64,000 nucleotides of DNA from Rufibacter roseus (GTDB lineage: Bacteria; Bacteroidota; Bacteroidia; Cytophagales; Hymenobacteraceae): NCBI RefSeq assembly GCF_001647285.1, contig NZ_LRML01000005.1:310001-374000 (forward strand), in the 5' to 3' direction. Below are positions 24,751 through 33,497 of the stretch, one piece after another; position 1 is the first letter of the stretch; the number at the start of each line of letters is the position of its first letter. The position numbers were made by a program, and so were the translations under genes. The notes beneath the pieces are model-generated. The model had not been told where the DNA came from and did not search any database. It worked only from the letters and a program-made list of their open reading frames with translations.

Positions 24751-25304
24751 AACGAAGACGCATTTCTTCTACCAGCACTTTTACTCCCGCTGTACCCTCC
24801 GCCGTTGTTGTGTGTTCTCATCAACAACTTAATGAGCATTTGCTCCCATTGCCTCTCTTGCTAAATTTCTAGCTGCTTCTCTCCCTGCTGGGGTTTGTCA
24901 CTTTTCTCCTTGATGAGAAAAGTAACCAAAAGAATCAAGAAGCCCTTAAACTCGCTGCCGCTCAAACAGTAAGGGCTTCAGTTAATTTACCACCTGGCCC
25001 ATGTGCGCTGTTCCATAGCTGCAGTGGCTACTGCTAAATTGAACCTGCGTCTCGTGCTCCCGCTAAGCGCCTGCGTGCCCTTGGCACTGCGTTGCCCGCT
25101 CCCGCAGGAGGCGCTAAGGAGGAAAGTTGGTACAGATTAGGCAATACCGATGGTATTGCATGCCCACTCAAAAGAAAAATTTGTTGCGCCTAAAGGTTCT
25201 GCCACAGTCTAAACCAACGGCACAACCTATTGATTTTCCCTTTCTTGAGCACGTTTAACAAATTTTTTATATATTTAATATTAACTATATAATACCTTTC
25301 AACT

Positions 25305-25586
25305 ATGGAAGCTGAAAAAGATAAAGCCTTATGGAAAATCGCCAAGAAGCGGGTAGCGTTCCGGCGGCATTTTTTCACTTACTTAATCGTCAATGGCTTT
25401 TTATGGACGCTATGGTATTATAACGGTACCGGCACCTCTATGTATGAGGGCTTACCTTGGCCTGCCTGGGTAAGCTTTGGCTGGGGCATTGGCGTGGCTT
25501 TCAATTACTATGATGCCTTCCATGGCAACCATGATTATGCCGCTGAGCGGGAATACGAGAAGTTAGCTAACAAGAAGAAACGCTAG
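25305..25586 (+). CDS. 2TM-domain protein
   Basis: 93 residues: a basic N-terminus (KKRVAFRRHFFTYLIVN), two hydrophobic helices (YLIVNGFLWTLWYY and WVSFGWGIGVAFNYY), and a charged tail, matching the 2TM domain. In other Bacteroidota this domain is sometimes fused to LytTR or histidine-kinase proteins; here it stands alone. Function unknown. Located 52 bp upstream of fbaA on the same strand. Confidence 0.88.
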   Translation: MEAEKDKALWKIAKKRVAFRRHFFTYLIVNGFLWTLWYYNGTGTSMYEGLPWPAWVSFGWGIGVAFNYYDAFHGNHDYAAEREYEKLANKKKR

Positions 25587-25604
25587 AACTAACCAATTAT
25601 TTAA

Positions 25605-25635
25605 TTAGTTTTGCTTGTAGACCAAACAAAACTAA
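25605..25635 (+). promoter_or_regulatory. Hairpin in the fbaA 5' leader
   Basis: TTAGTTTTG / CAAAACTAA, a perfect 9-bp stem with a 13-base loop, ending 3 bp before the fbaA ATG. It would enclose the ribosome-binding region. Confidence 0.5.
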
Positions 25636-25638
25636 CCC

Positions 25639-26703
25639 ATGGCTAAATTTAGATCTGGGGTTCTGTACGGAGATGAAGTACAGGACTTATATAAGTACGC
25701 TAACGAAAATAACTTCGCGTTGCCAGCCGTAAACGTTATTGGCACCAACTCTATCAATGCGGTACTAGAAACAGCCAAGGCTGTCAATTCACCAGTTATC
25801 ATTCAGTTCTCTAACAGTGGTGCTCAGTTTTATGCTGGCAAAAGCCTGAAAAACGAAGGCCAGGCCTCTGCCATTGCTGGTGCTATCTCTGGTGCACACC
25901 ACGTGCATTTAATGGCTGAAGCGTATGGCGTACCTGTGGTTCTGCACACTGACCACGCCGCCCGCAAACTTCTTCCTTGGATTGACGGCCTGTTAGATGC
26001 CGGCGAGAAATACCATGCACAGCACGGCAAGCCTTTGTTCAGCTCACACATGTTAGATCTTTCAGAAGAAGAACTGGAAGAAAACGTAAGAACCTGCTCT
26101 AGCTACCTGCAACGCATGGAGAAGCTGGGCATGATGATTGAAATTGAATTAGGCGTAACCGGTGGCGAGGAAGACGGCGTTGACAACTCTGACGTGGACA
26201 GCGAGCACCTGTACACCCAGCCTGAGCACGTGGCTCACGCCTACGAAGAACTGAAGAAAATCAGTGACCGCTTTACCATTGCTGCGGCCTTCGGAAACGT
26301 ACACGGCGTGTACAAGCCAGGTAACGTTGAGCTTCGTCCAGAGATCTTGAAAAACTCTCAGGAATACATCCAGCAGAAATACGGCACTGGTCCTAACCCA
26401 GTGAACTTTGTATTCCACGGTGGTTCTGGCTCTGAGAAAGAGAAAATTACTGAAGCTATTGAGTACGGCGCCATTAAAATGAACATTGACACTGACATGC
26501 AATGGGCGTTCTGGGACGGCATCAAAAACTTCTACGAAGACAAAAAAGATTATTTGCAAGGCCAGATCGGAAACCCTGAAGGCGAAGACAGCCCTAACAA
26601 AAAATACTATGACCCGCGCGTTTGGCTACGCAAAGGCGAAGAAACTTTCATTGCCCGTTTGAAAGAGGCTTTTGAAGATTTGAACGCATTAGACCGTAAC
26701 TAA
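25639..26703 (+). CDS. fbaA: Class II fructose-bisphosphate aldolase
   Basis: 354 residues, class II FBA (zinc-dependent) of the long E. coli FbaA-like type. Visible sites include LHTDHAA (zinc ligand and catalytic Asp), MIEIELGVTGGEEDGVD, GNVHGVYKPGNV and FVFHGGSGS. It interconverts fructose-1,6-bisphosphate with DHAP and glyceraldehyde-3-phosphate in the cytoplasm. ATG start; a leader hairpin and a strong terminator frame the gene. Confidence 0.97.
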   Translation: MAKFRSGVLYGDEVQDLYKYANENNFALPAVNVIGTNSINAVLETAKAVNSPVIIQFSNSGAQFYAGKSLKNEGQASAIAGAISGAHHVHLMAEAYGVPVVLHTDHAARKLLPWIDGLLDAGEKYHAQHGKPLFSSHMLDLSEEELEENVRTCSSYLQRMEKLGMMIEIELGVTGGEEDGVDNSDVDSEHLYTQPEHVAHAYEELKKISDRFTIAAAFGNVHGVYKPGNVELRPEILKNSQEYIQQKYGTGPNPVNFVFHGGSGSEKEKITEAIEYGAIKMNIDTDMQWAFWDGIKNFYEDKKDYLQGQIGNPEGEDSPNKKYYDPRVWLRKGEETFIARLKEAFEDLNALDRN

Positions 26704-26737
26704 TCTATATTTTATAACGCTACACAGGCGTCTAAAC

Positions 26738-26775
26738 AAAAAGAGCTGGCTCATTAATTTGAGCCAGCTCTTTTT
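26738..26775 (+). terminator. Intrinsic terminator of fbaA
   Basis: AAAAAGAGCTGGCTCA / TGAGCCAGCTCTTTTT, perfect 16-bp stem; A- and T-tracts on both sides make it bidirectional. Confidence 0.95.
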
Positions 26776-26783
26776 ATTAGTGC

Positions 26784-26819
26784 GTTTTCGGCTTGTTTTT
26801 CAAAAAAAAGGCCGAAAAC
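26784..26819. repeat. 36-bp palindromic element, copy 12 of 27
   Basis: GTTTTCGGCTTG...GGCCGAAAAC. Arms carry CGGC/GCCG, a compensated variant, next to the fbaA terminator. Confidence 0.88.
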
Positions 26820-26835
26820 AGATCACAAGTGCACC

Positions 26836-27393
26836 TTAGTTTACTACCTGCGCCTCAAAGTTAACTTCAATATCAGTTGCTCCGGTGCTGGAAGTACTGG
26901 TGGTAGATTTAGTGCCCGGCTGGTGCTTCAGCGTAACGATAAACCGGCCATTACTAACAGAATTGGCAGTAATAATGGTTTCAAGCCCAATAGGCAGGTT
27001 GTTTCGGTCGTAATCTAGGTACTGCACGCTAACATCCAACCCATTCATGGGTAAAAAGAAGAACATGTGCTCATGGCCCTCGCTTTCAATCTCAGAAGTT
27101 AAGTCTTCTGCCGGAGTTTTAGATTCATTCAGTACTTCTATGGTGGTGTTGTAAGACACGCCCTGCTTCAGCACGATTTTGTCTTGTGTAGGAGCCTGTC
27201 CGCCGGGGCCATCAATATCACGGAAAGTGGCAACCACAGGGGTACCGCCGTCTGCCGGCACCATGTTCAGGCGCAGGGTAGTGATCAGTTCACCTTCGTG
27301 GTCGTGATCATGGTCGTCGTCATGACCGCAAGAAGTAAAAAGCAAGGCTACAGAAGCAAAAAGGGCAAGGGGAAATTTCAAATATGATTTCAT
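26836..27393 (-). CDS. His/Asp-rich lipoprotein of a metal-uptake cluster
   Basis: 185 residues. Lipobox LLFTSC, directly followed by HDDDHDHDHEGE, a probable metal-chelating tail. The body is a single beta-rich domain (TTLRLNMVPADGGTPVVATF) without a named family. The start is 12 bp after the stop of the upstream TonB receptor, so they are co-transcribed. The His-Asp tail suggests binding of zinc, nickel or copper before transport; this is inference. Confidence 0.8.
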   Translation of the reverse strand: MKSYLKFPLALFASVALLFTSCGHDDDHDHDHEGELITTLRLNMVPADGGTPVVATFRDIDGPGGQAPTQDKIVLKQGVSYNTTIEVLNESKTPAEDLTSEIESEGHEHMFFFLPMNGLDVSVQYLDYDRNNLPIGLETIITANSVSNGRFIVTLKHQPGTKSTTSTSSTGATDIEVNFEAQVVN

Positions 27394-27405
27394 TTCTTTC
27401 GAAGT

Positions 27406-29823
27406 TTAAAGGTTAAAAGGAATACTGACTCTTAAAGTAATGTTCCGGCCTACCTCATCGGCGTAGTACCGGAAACGGTTTAAATAATCTCGGTAAGAAG
27501 TGTTGAGGAGATTTCGGCCTATGAGCCCGATTTCTACCTGATGGTTACCCACCTGCAGCGTTGTTCCCGCCTCAGCGTGCAGCAGGAAGTAACCTGCCGG
27601 TGGCATGGCATAATCGCGGAGCAGGTAATTGTCTGGCACAAAGCGCTGCCTGGCCACGTAGGTGCCGCCTACGGCGAAGAAGTTCTGGCTGAATTGCCCC
27701 CGCTGCCCCAGCTTATCCAACTCATAGCGCAGGCTGTTGGTGAAGCGGTCAGCAGGAATCCAGATCAGGTACTCATTAGCCGTACGGTTAAAGCCCCGCA
27801 CCAAAGAGGTCTTGCTTTCCAGCATTAACCGATCAGTGAACTGATATGTCGCATTTAAGTCAAGGCCCGTCATGGTGGCGTTTGTTTGCCGCTGCCGGGC
27901 TGTCAAAAATGCACCTCTAATGGTAAGCGTAGGCTCTGGGTCAGGCTCCAGGTAAATGTAGTTGTCTATGTAGTTGCGGTACACACTTACCTCGCCGTTC
28001 AGGCGCTTGTTTTGCACATAGCCCACCGTAGCCATAAAGTTGTAGCCCCGTTCTACACCCAAGGCGGCATTTCCATACTCATACGTTCCGGTGCCGTGGT
28101 GAATACCGTTGCTGTATAACTCACTAGCTGTTGGTGATCGCCAGGCTGAGCCTGCATTCAGGCGTATGTGAAAATGGGGACCAAAATCATAAATAGCGCC
28201 TAGGGTTCCGGTCAGGTTCTGGAAGGTGTGCCGTGGGGTAAGCAATTCATTATCCAGGTCATAGTCTCCGGTGCGTTGCGGGGTGTTGCGGCGCAGCATA
28301 CTGGCCTCCAGCACCCGGTAGTCGTACCGTAGCCCCGCTTCTAACTGTAAGCGGTTTTTCTGCCAGCGCTCAATCAGAAACAAGCCACCGGTGTAGGTGT
28401 CATATTCCGGAATAAAGAAACGCCCGCTAAACTGGTTGAACTGGTACAAATAGCTAGCCCCAATGCTCCCGGTTAAATTCAGGAACGGGGCATGCTCCCA
28501 TAGCACCTCGCCGGTGTGCGTCTGAATGCTGAACCGAAGCTCAGGGCGGTTAGCGTCTGAGTGATTATCATATTCTTCACGGCGGTTTAACTGCCCCGAA
28601 TACATAAAGCTCAGCTTGCCCATTGTACCAGTGCGCCTGAACCCGTTTAGCTTTAACAGATTATGCGTCACCAGCTGGTAAGGCCGCTCTATGGCATAGG
28701 TGAAGTCACCGGGGTTTTCAGGCTCACCGCGTTCAATAGCGTTCTTGATATCCGTGAGGTTACCCACGTGCGAGGCCGAGAACACCCCCAGCTTAGTATG
28801 AAACTGACTGAAGAATACCTCAGTACCGTACCGCTCTTTTCGCCAACCAGCTGCCGCCGAGAAGTTACGCTCGGTGTAGCCGGTGTTGTCCAGGAAATAA
28901 TCTGGGGCTTTGCTGTTGCCGGCTTTCTTGAGTGAGCCTTGCAGTCGCCAGCTGAAAGGTGGCAAAGCAGCGGTATTGCCTTCTACCATGGCACTCATTA
29001 CGCCCTGCCGGTTGTTGCTTACGCCTACCAGGTTAAGCTCACCGCCTATGCCCGCTGAGTCACGGAGTGGTTTAGGCTGCACCAGAATAACTCCGCCAAT
29101 GGCATCGGCGCCGTAGCGCACGCCAGCGGCACCCTTTACCACGGTAAGCTGGTTGGCCACAAATGGGTCAATTTCGGGAGCATGCTCAGAACCCCATTGC
29201 TGGGCCTCGTGACGCACGCCATTGTTCATGACCAATATGCGGTTGCTGTGCAAACCGTGAATAACGGGTTTGGCAATGCTTGGCCCAGTCTGCAGGCTGG
29301 AAAGCCCCGTGAGCCGCTCCAGGCTCTGCGCCAGCGACTGGCCATGGGTCTGGGCTAGTTCACGGCCACTCAGTTCATTGCTGGCCTGGGTTGTTTCTTC
29401 GGGCAGCTTGGCGCCACGCACCTCCACGCTCCGTAACAGCAAAATGTCTGGGTGCAGCCGGAAATTAACTACCTCCGGTCCCCGGAAGTTTTTCTCCAGC
29501 CGCTCCGTGTTATATCCCACGTACCGCACCTCTAGCCGGTACGGACCCGGGCACAGGTCATGGAAATGATAATGCCCGTTGGCATCAGAAACGCTGATGT
29601 GCTGCACGTTCTCACGCCCTTCTAGCACCACGGTAGCGCCTACAATGGAACTTCGGTTCTCATGGTCGGTGATGGTGCCGGAAAGTGTAATGCCGCAGTC
29701 AGCGTCTGACAGCACCTCCGTTAAAGCCGGAGGAACGGGTCCACTCTGAGCCCAGCTGTTTCCTGTAGGCCAAAAGCCAACGCACAGCAGTAGCAGCACA
29801 ATATATTTAAAGTTTTTGCGCAA
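27406..29823 (-). CDS. TonB-dependent receptor, probable metal (zinc-type) uptake
   Basis: 805 residues with a signal peptide ending GNSWAQ. It has a carboxypeptidase-regulatory-like domain (about 48-125, SGTITDHENRSSIVGATVVL), a plug (KPVIHGLHSNRILVMNNGVRHEAQQWG) and a 22-strand-type barrel. The plug with QQWGSEHAPEID resembles ZnuD-like zinc receptors. The flanking genes encode His-rich exported proteins, which supports metal uptake. The start is TTG at 29823; no in-frame ATG precedes it before a stop. Confidence 0.9.
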   Translation of the reverse strand: MRKNFKYIVLLLLCVGFWPTGNSWAQSGPVPPALTEVLSDADCGITLSGTITDHENRSSIVGATVVLEGRENVQHISVSDANGHYHFHDLCPGPYRLEVRYVGYNTERLEKNFRGPEVVNFRLHPDILLLRSVEVRGAKLPEETTQASNELSGRELAQTHGQSLAQSLERLTGLSSLQTGPSIAKPVIHGLHSNRILVMNNGVRHEAQQWGSEHAPEIDPFVANQLTVVKGAAGVRYGADAIGGVILVQPKPLRDSAGIGGELNLVGVSNNRQGVMSAMVEGNTAALPPFSWRLQGSLKKAGNSKAPDYFLDNTGYTERNFSAAAGWRKERYGTEVFFSQFHTKLGVFSASHVGNLTDIKNAIERGEPENPGDFTYAIERPYQLVTHNLLKLNGFRRTGTMGKLSFMYSGQLNRREEYDNHSDANRPELRFSIQTHTGEVLWEHAPFLNLTGSIGASYLYQFNQFSGRFFIPEYDTYTGGLFLIERWQKNRLQLEAGLRYDYRVLEASMLRRNTPQRTGDYDLDNELLTPRHTFQNLTGTLGAIYDFGPHFHIRLNAGSAWRSPTASELYSNGIHHGTGTYEYGNAALGVERGYNFMATVGYVQNKRLNGEVSVYRNYIDNYIYLEPDPEPTLTIRGAFLTARQRQTNATMTGLDLNATYQFTDRLMLESKTSLVRGFNRTANEYLIWIPADRFTNSLRYELDKLGQRGQFSQNFFAVGGTYVARQRFVPDNYLLRDYAMPPAGYFLLHAEAGTTLQVGNHQVEIGLIGRNLLNTSYRDYLNRFRYYADEVGRNITLRVSIPFNL

Positions 29824-29893
29824 CTCAGTAAGAAAATAGGAAATGGAAAAACAGGAGGAAATCCTCCAAACAGTTCCTCAGGTACAGACTTCC

Positions 29894-29928
29894 GTTTCAG
29901 CCTGTTTTTCAGAAAACAGCCCTAAAAC
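29894..29928. repeat. 36-bp-type palindromic element (35 bp), copy 13 of 27
   Basis: GTTTCAGCCTG...CAGCCCTAAAAC, between the small His-rich gene and the TonB receptor, which are co-directional. Confidence 0.83.
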
Positions 29929-29972
29929 AGGAGTTTACAGAACGGCAGAGCCATTCGTTCCTGAGGAAAAAA

Positions 29973-30302
29973 CTAGGAAAGTTGCGCTGCGGGCGGACCG
30001 CGAAGGTGCTGCTGAGAAGTAGAAGTAATATATCCGGATTGGGGCGCAGCGGCACCAAAAGGAGTTTCAAAGGTTAACGGAGCAGGAAGGCTTACCGCTT
30101 CAGCTGGCTGGAACGGCGCATGAAAAAGGTTATCGGTTTCGCAGTGCGTGTGCTTTACCCCAACGTGCGTCTGCGACTCATCAAGGGCAATTTCCTCGGT
30201 ATGTTCGTGCGCGTGCAATTGCAGCAGCAGTTCGTTCGGGGTCATGACCCGCGCAAACAGCAGCAGCAGAAAAAGGGCGCTATACCTAGTGAAATTTCGC
30301 AC
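29973..30302 (-). CDS. Small His-rich exported protein upstream of the TonB receptor
   Basis: 109 residues from GTG 30302. An N-terminal hydrophobic segment (YSALFLLLLFARVM) is followed by histidine-containing stretches (LHAHEHTEE, VGVKHTHCETDNLFHAPF). Such short His-rich proteins often precede ZnuD-like receptors in Bacteroidota. A TATATTTG -7 box lies at 30323-30330 on the minus strand, overlapped by a near-palindrome. Probably the first gene of the metal-uptake operon; role not established. Confidence 0.65.
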   Translation of the reverse strand: MRNFTRYSALFLLLLFARVMTPNELLLQLHAHEHTEEIALDESQTHVGVKHTHCETDNLFHAPFQPAEAVSLPAPLTFETPFGAAAPQSGYITSTSQQHLRGPPAAQLS

Positions 30303-30328
30303 GTCTTATCCAAAGATTCAGGCAAATA

Positions 30329-30343
30329 TACGAAACGTTTGTA
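30329..30343. promoter_or_regulatory. Candidate operator of the metal-uptake operon
   Basis: TACGAAACGTTTGTA, an imperfect dyad overlapping the -7 box. It resembles the BlaI-type dyads at 10323-10395 but is one base shorter. Confidence 0.3.
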
Positions 30344-30435
30344 GCTACAGCTAAAATCCTGCCGCTTTTGCTTTATCAGAAGCTGACATCCTGTCATTTT
30401 AATGACTGATGGAACAGCTTTTGCCTACTGGAGAA

Positions 30436-30488
30436 TTGTTAGTTGCTGATTGTTTTAAAATTGTTGATTGTTCATTGTTGTTTGTTTT
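30436..30488 (+). repeat. 7-bp-period array 3 (TTGnnnn)
   Basis: TTG recurs at 30436, 30443, 30450, then, after a break, at 30461, 30468, 30475 and 30482: two runs with exact 7-bp spacing. Confidence 0.6.
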
Positions 30489-30669
30489 CAGCAATGGCGT
30501 GGAAATTACTTCCGTGACATAGAAAGAAAAACTAGCCATTCCTGATATGTCTCCCTTTGAAGGCCCGGGATGATGAAGACTGGAGAAGAACCATCAGCAA
30601 CAGCAATGAAACGGGAGGGAATGAATTTCTGGAATGAAGATTCTGCTTGAGTAATTCAGCACGAGTAAT

Positions 30670-30696
30670 CATCCCCCTACCCCCTTCAAAGGGGGA
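30670..30696 (-). repeat. CCCCCTTTGAAGGGGG repeat, copy B
   Basis: ATCCCCCTACCCCCTTCAAA and GGGGG; the reverse complement of copy A at 24648 with small changes. Confidence 0.75.
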
Positions 30697-30717
30697 CGAA
30701 GAAGTAGCTAATTTTCT

Positions 30718-30753
30718 GTTTCTGGCCTGTTTTCTGAAAAATAAGCTAAAAAC
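30718..30753. repeat. 36-bp palindromic element, copy 14 of 27
   Basis: GTTTCTGGCCTG...TAAGCTAAAAAC, about 70 bp upstream of htpG in a divergent region. Confidence 0.82.
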
Positions 30754-30821
30754 AGAGCATCGGCGCAGCCGAAAAAGAGAGAGAAAACAAAGTTTTTAAC
30801 ACACATCGATATAAAGTAGAA

Positions 30822-32648
30822 ATGGAAGAAAAAGGCACGATTTCGATTCACACCGAGAACATTTTCCCCATCATCAAGAAGTTCTTGTACTCAGACCACG
30901 AGATTTTCTTGCGTGAGTTGGTTTCTAACGCGGTTGACGCGAGCCAGAAAGCCAAAAGCCTCAGCAGCATTGGAGAGCTGAAAGGCGACTTGGGCGAGCT
31001 GAAGGTGACCGTGAAGGTAGACAAGGAGAAGAAGCAGATCATCATCTCGGACAACGGGATAGGAATGACCGCTGAGGAGATCAAGAAATATATCAACCAG
31101 ATTGCCTTCTCTGGCGCTACCGAGTTTGTAGAGCGCTACAAAGATTCCAACGCCGACAAGAGCCAAATCATCGGTCAGTTCGGCCTTGGTTTCTACTCGG
31201 CGTTTATGGTGGCCAGCACAGTGGAGATTGACACTTTGTCGCACCAAGACGGAGCGGAGCCTGCGCACTGGACCTGTGACGGTTCTACCGAATTCACCAT
31301 CACTTCTGGCTCTAGGACTGAGCGTGGAACGGATGTTATTCTGAACATTGCTGAAGATTCTGAAGAATTCTTGGAAGAGGCGCGTCTGCAGACCATCCTG
31401 AACAAATACTGCAAGTTCTTGCCTATTCCGGTGGAGTTCAATGGTGAGACCATCAATAACCCGAACCCGATCTGGACCAAATCTCCGTCTGACCTGACTG
31501 ACGAGGATTACAAGAACTTCTACAAAGAACTGTATCCGTTCTCAGAGGACCCGCTGTTCTGGATTCACCTAAATGTGGACTATCCGTTTAACCTCACGGG
31601 TATTCTTTACTTCCCGAAGGTGAAGAATGAGTTTGATTTCCAGAAAAACAAAATCCAGCTCTACAGCCGCCAGGTGTTCATCACCGACGAGGTGAAAGAT
31701 GTGGTGCCGGAGTTCCTGATGCTGTTGCACGGCGTGATTGACTCACCGGACATTCCGCTGAACGTGAGCCGCTCGTTCTTGCAGGCCGATGCCAACGTGA
31801 AGAAAATCAACACCTACATCACCCGTAAGGTGGCTGACAAGCTGAACGAAATCTACAAAAAAGACCGCGCCGCCTATGAAGAGAAGTGGAACGACATTGC
31901 GGTGTTTGTGAAGTACGGCATGCTCTCAGACGACAAGTTCTACGAGAAAGCCAAAGACTTCGCGCTGCTGCAAAGCACCGACGAGAAATTCTACACTTTA
32001 GAAGAGTACCGCAACTATGTACAGGCGAACCAAACCGACAAAAACGGCAACCTGGTAATTCTGTATACCAATGACGCTGAGAAGCAGCACGCTTTCATTG
32101 AAACCGCCAAGAACCGCAACTATGACGTGGTGAAGCTGGATCACATGATTGACCCGCACTTCATAGGTCAGCTGGAGCAGAAGCTGGAGAAAACCACTCT
32201 AAAACGTGTGGACGCTGATACCATTGACAAGCTTATTGAGACCGATGCCAAGCCAGAGAGCGTGCTGTCTGAAGACGAAAGCAAACGCCTGAAAGAGCTC
32301 TTCGAAAAGGCTATCTCTAACCAGAACATGACTGTGGCAGTAGATGCTTTGAGTCCAGATGACCAGCCAGTGATCATTACGCTGCCTGAGTTCATGCGCC
32401 GCATGAAAGACATGAACCGCATGGGCGGCGGCGGCATGATGATGATGGGCGACCTGCCAGACATGTACACCGTCACCGTAAACGCCAACCACCCCATCAA
32501 CCACCGCATCCTGAAAAACTCTGATGAGCGCGGCGAGAAAATTGCCAAGCAGGCTTATGACCTAGCCCTGCTATCGCAGAACATGCTGACGGGTGCTGCC
32601 TTAACGGCCTTCGTGAAACGCAGCGTGGAACTGATTGACAAAGAATAG
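30822..32648 (+). CDS. htpG: HSP90-family molecular chaperone HtpG
   Basis: 608 residues. The GHKL ATPase N-domain shows FLRELVSNAVDA, SDNGIGMT and GQFGLGFYSAFMVA; the middle domain has the catalytic-loop-like SRQVFITDEVKDVVPEFLMLLHGVIDSPDIPLNVSRS. A methionine-rich stretch GGGGMMMMG lies in the C-terminal domain near 540. It acts as an ATP-dependent cytoplasmic chaperone. No HrcA-type CIRCE operator was seen upstream. Confidence 0.96.
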   Translation: MEEKGTISIHTENIFPIIKKFLYSDHEIFLRELVSNAVDASQKAKSLSSIGELKGDLGELKVTVKVDKEKKQIIISDNGIGMTAEEIKKYINQIAFSGATEFVERYKDSNADKSQIIGQFGLGFYSAFMVASTVEIDTLSHQDGAEPAHWTCDGSTEFTITSGSRTERGTDVILNIAEDSEEFLEEARLQTILNKYCKFLPIPVEFNGETINNPNPIWTKSPSDLTDEDYKNFYKELYPFSEDPLFWIHLNVDYPFNLTGILYFPKVKNEFDFQKNKIQLYSRQVFITDEVKDVVPEFLMLLHGVIDSPDIPLNVSRSFLQADANVKKINTYITRKVADKLNEIYKKDRAAYEEKWNDIAVFVKYGMLSDDKFYEKAKDFALLQSTDEKFYTLEEYRNYVQANQTDKNGNLVILYTNDAEKQHAFIETAKNRNYDVVKLDHMIDPHFIGQLEQKLEKTTLKRVDADTIDKLIETDAKPESVLSEDESKRLKELFEKAISNQNMTVAVDALSPDDQPVIITLPEFMRRMKDMNRMGGGGMMMMGDLPDMYTVTVNANHPINHRILKNSDERGEKIAKQAYDLALLSQNMLTGAALTAFVKRSVELIDKE

Positions 32649-32654
32649 AAGTTG

Positions 32655-32690
32655 TTTTAGCGTTGTTTTTATGAAAAGAGGCCGGAAACG
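32655..32690. repeat. 36-bp palindromic element, copy 15 of 27
   Basis: GTTTTAGCGTTG...GGCCGGAAAC, 7 bp after the htpG stop. Its right arm also serves as the left arm of the terminator at 32675. Confidence 0.83.
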
Positions 32691-32712
32691 TAAGTTTACC
32701 GGCCTCTTTTGG
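32675..32712 (+). terminator. htpG terminator sharing an arm with the 36-bp element
   Basis: AAAAGAGGCCGG / CCGGCCTCTTTT, perfect 12-bp stem plus an inner AAAC/GTTT pair, followed by a T run. Its left arm is the right arm of element copy 15, so the two hairpins exclude one another. Confidence 0.88.
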
Positions 32713-32781
32713 TTACTGAAACTATGATCTTTCTTGCCTTAACTTGTGACCTTTAGCTCATTTCCAGTTCTGGAAAGAGAA

Positions 32782-33210
32782 TTAGACAGTAGCTACACTT
32801 TGTCTTTTTCTTCTCATTCTGTTTATGCCATATCCAATTAATGCAGTTATTAGTCCCATAGCTGCCATGATAAGATACTCAGTAGATGTTTCAAGCCCAC
32901 TTTCTACTCTTGGCAAACCTTGTGAGTCTGCTATTTTTATGGTTAAATTTTCAGAAATAAGAGTATCAACCAATAAAAGCAGTAGCATTAACAGAATGGT
33001 AACGCCTAGGTTTACATGGTTTGCCAGGAAATAAGCAACTCCCACATAAACGGCTAAACTTAGTACTAAGAAAACAAGGCCGACAATATCATTTTTTGTA
33101 AAATCACTACCATTAGCTGGAAGGGAAGGATCTGTTAAAAAATACTCTAATACCTCTACGACCTGACTCAAAAGAAGGCCAATCAGTAAGATGGGTAAGA
33201 CTTTTTTCAT
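32782..33210 (-). CDS. Four-helix hypothetical membrane protein
   Basis: 142 residues with four hydrophobic segments (VLPILLIGLLLSQVVEVL; DIVGLVFLVLSLAVYVGVAYFL; VTILLMLLLLLVDTLI; YLIMAAMGLITALIGYGI) and a basic C-terminus. AT-rich. No family recognised. Confidence 0.75.
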   Translation of the reverse strand: MKKVLPILLIGLLLSQVVEVLEYFLTDPSLPANGSDFTKNDIVGLVFLVLSLAVYVGVAYFLANHVNLGVTILLMLLLLLVDTLISENLTIKIADSQGLPRVESGLETSTEYLIMAAMGLITALIGYGINRMRRKRQSVATV

Positions 33211-33386
33211 AAAATTAGTTTAGGTTAACTCCAAATAAATAGAATAATTTAAATATAAACAATACCTATAAATGTGTAGAATCGAATAATTTTAGCTGAA
33301 GTTTAGGCGTATTTATGCTTTGCACAACGCGAGGAAAGTGCTTAACTGGCAACTCTTAGAATATGTGTGGCTAAGATGGGAGAATT

Positions 33387-33422
33387 GTTTTGGCGCTGTT
33401 TTTATAAAAAGAGGCCGGAAAC
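33387..33422. repeat. 36-bp palindromic element, copy 16 of 27
   Basis: GTTTTGGCGCTG...GGCCGGAAAC, almost the same composite as copy 15, 732 bp away. Confidence 0.83.
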
Positions 33423-33443
33423 GCAAGTTTACCGGCCTCTTTT
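33407..33443. terminator. Composite terminator sharing an arm with the 36-bp element
   Basis: AAAAGAGGCCGG / CCGGCCTCTTTT with T run, as at 32675. Here it follows a minus-strand gene, so its T run points away from that gene; the stem may still work on the minus strand. Confidence 0.7.
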
Positions 33444-33448
33444 GGTTT

Positions 33449-33497
33449 ATTACTAATTAGCCATTAACTAATCAATGATTCCTAATTCCTGATACTG
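33449..33497. repeat. 7-bp-period array 4
   Basis: ATTACTA, ATTAGCC, ATTAACT, then AATCAAT, GATTCCT, AATTCCT, GATACTG. The array runs into the 3' end of the minus-strand gene at 33468 and encodes its last residues (QELGIID). Confidence 0.6.

Larger units (their letters stand above)
24529..25304. other. Gene-free region rich in dispersed repeats
   Basis: About 775 bp between divergent polA and the 2TM gene without a credible ORF. It holds a 36-bp element (24576), a CCCCCTTTGAAGGGGG repeat (24648), a GTCATCCTGA...AGGATCT repeat (24723), and from about 24890 low-complexity, repeat-like text including ACTTTTCTCC-TTGATGAGAAAAGT. Confidence 0.6.
30346..30821. other. Gene-free region between the metal-uptake operon and htpG
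   Basis: No credible ORF. It contains a 7-bp-period TTG array (30436-30488), a CCCCCTTTGAAGGGGG repeat (30670) and a 36-bp element (30718), in addition to the htpG upstream region. Confidence 0.6.
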
